From contig JBBSBY010000127.1 in the NCBI GenBank assembly GCA_038250835.1, positions 1-7,605 on the forward strand: 7,605 nucleotides of DNA. The letters run 5' to 3'. The notes below the pieces were generated by a model that saw only the letters and a program-made list of their open reading frames with translations, was not told where the DNA came from and did no database searches. Below are positions 6,792-7,605 of the stretch, piece after piece. This stretch comes from JBBSBY01 sp038250835. Its GTDB lineage: Bacteria; Desulfobacterota; Desulfomonilia; Desulfomonilales; Desulfomonilaceae. Position numbers and translations under genes: made by a program. Each line of letters starts with the position of its first letter. Position 1 is the stretch's first letter.

Positions 6792-6820
6792 AAAGTATCT
6801 GTTAAGTTTGCCGCTGTCAA
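6792..6820 (-). promoter_or_regulatory. Sigma70-type promoter of the regulator/transporter operon
   Basis: On the minus strand a perfect -35 TTGACA (6820-6815) is followed by a 17-bp spacer and a -10-like TACTTT (6797-6792). An overlapping GATACT is closer to consensus but leaves only 15 bp of spacer. Transcription would start near 6785, about 25 nt before the regulator ATG. Flanking DNA is AT-rich. No other promoter of this quality is visible upstream of the operon. Confidence 0.7.
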
Positions 6821-6823
6821 CCG

Positions 6824-6842
6824 CCAATTATGTATGAATTGG
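6824..6842. promoter_or_regulatory. Inverted repeat abutting the -35 box, possible second regulator site
   Basis: CCAATT (6824-6829) and AATTGG (6837-6842) are perfect 6-bp arms around a 7-bp spacer. The element begins four bases upstream of the -35, centred near -48 relative to the predicted start, a position used by activators that contact RNA polymerase. Which protein might bind is unknown. Confidence 0.4.
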
Positions 6843-7011
6843 GAAAAAATTGTTCATAGTTGAGAGCTGTTGGAATTAATGGATATTTTGTTCATCCTAA
6901 ATTTAAGGTTCCTGTAGAAGAGGATTACAATTTTAGAATGAAGTAAAGGGGTGTTTGTTTTTAATTAGTTGTACTAGTCAGTTATTAAAACCGCAATGAC
7001 TTATGGAAGTA

Positions 7012-7029
7012 ATGTACAAAATTGTACAT
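7012..7029. promoter_or_regulatory. Perfect 8-bp-arm palindrome, operator-like
   Basis: ATGTACAA (7012-7019) and TTGTACAT (7022-7029) are exact inverted repeats separated by 2 bp. The size, symmetry and GTAC cores resemble binding sites for dimeric repressors of the GntR or TetR type. It lies about 200 bp upstream of the operon promoter and roughly 240 bp after the next gene, so its target is unclear. It has no sequence similarity to the operator at 6768-6790. Confidence 0.4.
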
Positions 7030-7138
7030 GTAAAACCTGGTAGTTGGGCGCAAATACTACATTGCCAAACCTAAGTACCTAGAACTATTGTGAATGTCGA
7101 TGGTTAAGCTCGTTCTGCCGCACATGTCGTGTTTATCA

Positions 7139-7175
7139 ACTTCAATTGATTAGAATCATAAAAGTCAATCGAAGT
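7139..7175 (-). repeat. Imperfect inverted repeat downstream of the right-hand gene
   Basis: ACTTCAATTGA (7139-7149) and TCAATCGAAGT (7165-7175) are complementary at 10 of 11 positions. In minus-strand RNA the odd position becomes a G-U pair, giving an 11-bp stem with a 15-base loop. It begins about 93 bases after the stop of the minus-strand gene to the right. It could be the 3' end structure of that transcript, but no U-run follows, so it is not a canonical intrinsic terminator. Confidence 0.4.
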
Positions 7176-7268
7176 GGAAAACTCCGAGCGATAGAGCGCG
7201 CATGTTAGAAATAATCTTCAGAACAATGAACTTGCGAAAATGTGGTGTTGTGTTGCCATTCAGCTAGA

Positions 7269-7605
7269 TTATAGCTCAGCTTCAACCTCCTCAATCGATA
7301 TCGTCCATGTAGGATGATTATTGGGACCGCATCCTTTGGCGAAGGATATCGCCTCATCCAAGCTATTCAATAAGTGATTCAAAGCCCGCGGCGAAATGGA
7401 CACGGAATCGGCGCGGTTCCTGAGCGCCGACCGCAAATTTCTTCCACAGCTTCGGCAGCATATAGTTTCCGTGTCATCCAACTGCCTGTGAACGGCGGCT
7501 ACTTGGGGGCTAACCAACTGTTCTTTGGCATTTTCATCCCACGGTGACACCACAAACGGGCCATATAGCTTTTCGTTTTCCGAATCACCATCACACTTCT
7601 GCCAA
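7269..7605 (-). CDS. C-terminal part of an unrecognised protein with a cysteine cluster (5' end outside window)
   Basis: The frame is open from the right edge to a TAA at 7271-7269, giving 111 residues with no stop. A GTG at 7553 would give a 94-residue protein, but the frame continues in coding-like sequence upstream (WQKCDGD...LYGPF) without a Met, so the gene most likely begins beyond the window. The visible part has a Cys-Cys-x-x-Cys-Gly cluster (CCRSCG) plus a cysteine in QKCDGD, suggestive of a small zinc-binding element. A hydrophilic, probably helical stretch follows (residues RALNHLLNSLDEAI), then a short tail with TWTISIEEVEAEL. It has no transmembrane segment or signal peptide. I do not recognise the family. 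It is separated from the operon by about 450 bases and is probably functionally unrelated. Confidence 0.6.
   Translation of the reverse strand, partial: WQKCDGDSENEKLYGPFVVSPWDENAKEQLVSPQVAAVHRQLDDTETICCRSCGRNLRSALRNRADSVSISPRALNHLLNSLDEAISFAKGCGPNNHPTWTISIEEVEAEL

Larger units (their letters stand above)
6843..7268. other. AT-rich intergenic region without a supported gene
   Basis: About 425 bases between the operon control region and the end of the next minus-strand gene. It is visibly richer in A and T than the coding DNA. Reading both strands gives only short frames of about 10-21 codons with no ribosome binding site. It holds one clear palindrome (7012-7029) and one longer imperfect inverted repeat (7139-7175), each listed separately. 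TTGTTCAT occurs twice 38 bases apart (6850 and 6888), which may be chance. I see no tRNA, no T-tract terminator and no mobile-element ends. Confidence 0.7.

Noticed and set aside
7094..7153. 19-codon plus-strand frame in the intergenic region
   Set aside because: No ribosome binding site and no distinguishing sequence; treated as chance.
7202..7267. 21-codon plus-strand frame (MLEIIFRTMN...) just before the right-hand gene's stop
   Set aside because: There is no Shine-Dalgarno, promoter or recognisable product, and frames of this length are expected by chance in AT-rich DNA.
7262..7276. AGCTA/TAGCT inverted repeat overlapping the stop of the right-hand gene
   Set aside because: Only 5-bp AT-rich arms with no U-tract; too weak to call a terminator.

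Overview
The window is one long leftward (minus-strand) transcription unit followed by an AT-rich regulatory gap and the cut-off end of an unrelated minus-strand gene. Read in transcription order it contains: an XRE/cupin regulator (6760-6206), a periplasmic binding protein of the LivJ/LivK family (6159-4933), a CoA-acylating aldehyde dehydrogenase of the MmsA/IolA family (4826-3330), two permeases LivH and LivM (3328-1491), and two ATPases LivG and LivF (1465-6). A signal-peptide-bearing solute-binding protein paired with a Liv-type ABC importer points to a Gram-negative (diderm) bacterium. Codon composition is roughly balanced (GC near half), and the protein style suggests Desulfobacterota or a similar deltaproteobacterial-type anaerobe. 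That placement is an impression, not a demonstration.

Genes are packed tightly. There is a 46-nt gap with a strong Shine-Dalgarno before the binding protein, and a 106-nt gap with two stem-loops before mmsA. mmsA and livH are 1 nt apart, livH and livM overlap by ATGA, livM and livG are 25 nt apart, and livG and livF overlap by GTGA. No intrinsic terminator is visible inside the unit. The simplest reading is an autoregulated uptake-plus-catabolism operon: the binding protein captures a small amino-acid-like or carboxylate solute, HMGF imports it, and the dehydrogenase turns a semialdehyde derived from it into an acyl-CoA. The regulator's cupin domain would sense the substrate or an intermediate. 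The substrate cannot be read from sequence, and the step that makes the semialdehyde (for example an aminotransferase) is not in the window.

The control region is the most informative non-coding part. A consensus -35 (TTGACA) and a -10-like box at 17-bp spacing lie in front of the regulator. A perfect 9-bp inverted repeat sits over the predicted transcription start, which suits an autorepressor operator. A second inverted repeat (CCAATT-N7-AATTGG) abuts the -35 on its upstream side. A third, 8-bp-arm palindrome lies about 200 bp further upstream. The longest open frame for the regulator begins at a TTG that is actually the -35 box, so the real start is the ATG at 6760.

At the right edge a minus-strand frame (7605-7269) is open to the end of the window. 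It is the C-terminal part of an unrecognised protein with a small cysteine cluster. I see no rRNA, tRNA, CRISPR array, insertion sequence or phage gene. The points most worth checking are the operator architecture, the LivG subunit lacking a normal ABC signature motif, the dehydrogenase placed between binding protein and permeases, the 9-codon minicistron bridging livM and livG, and a marked excess of the palindrome GGCGCC.
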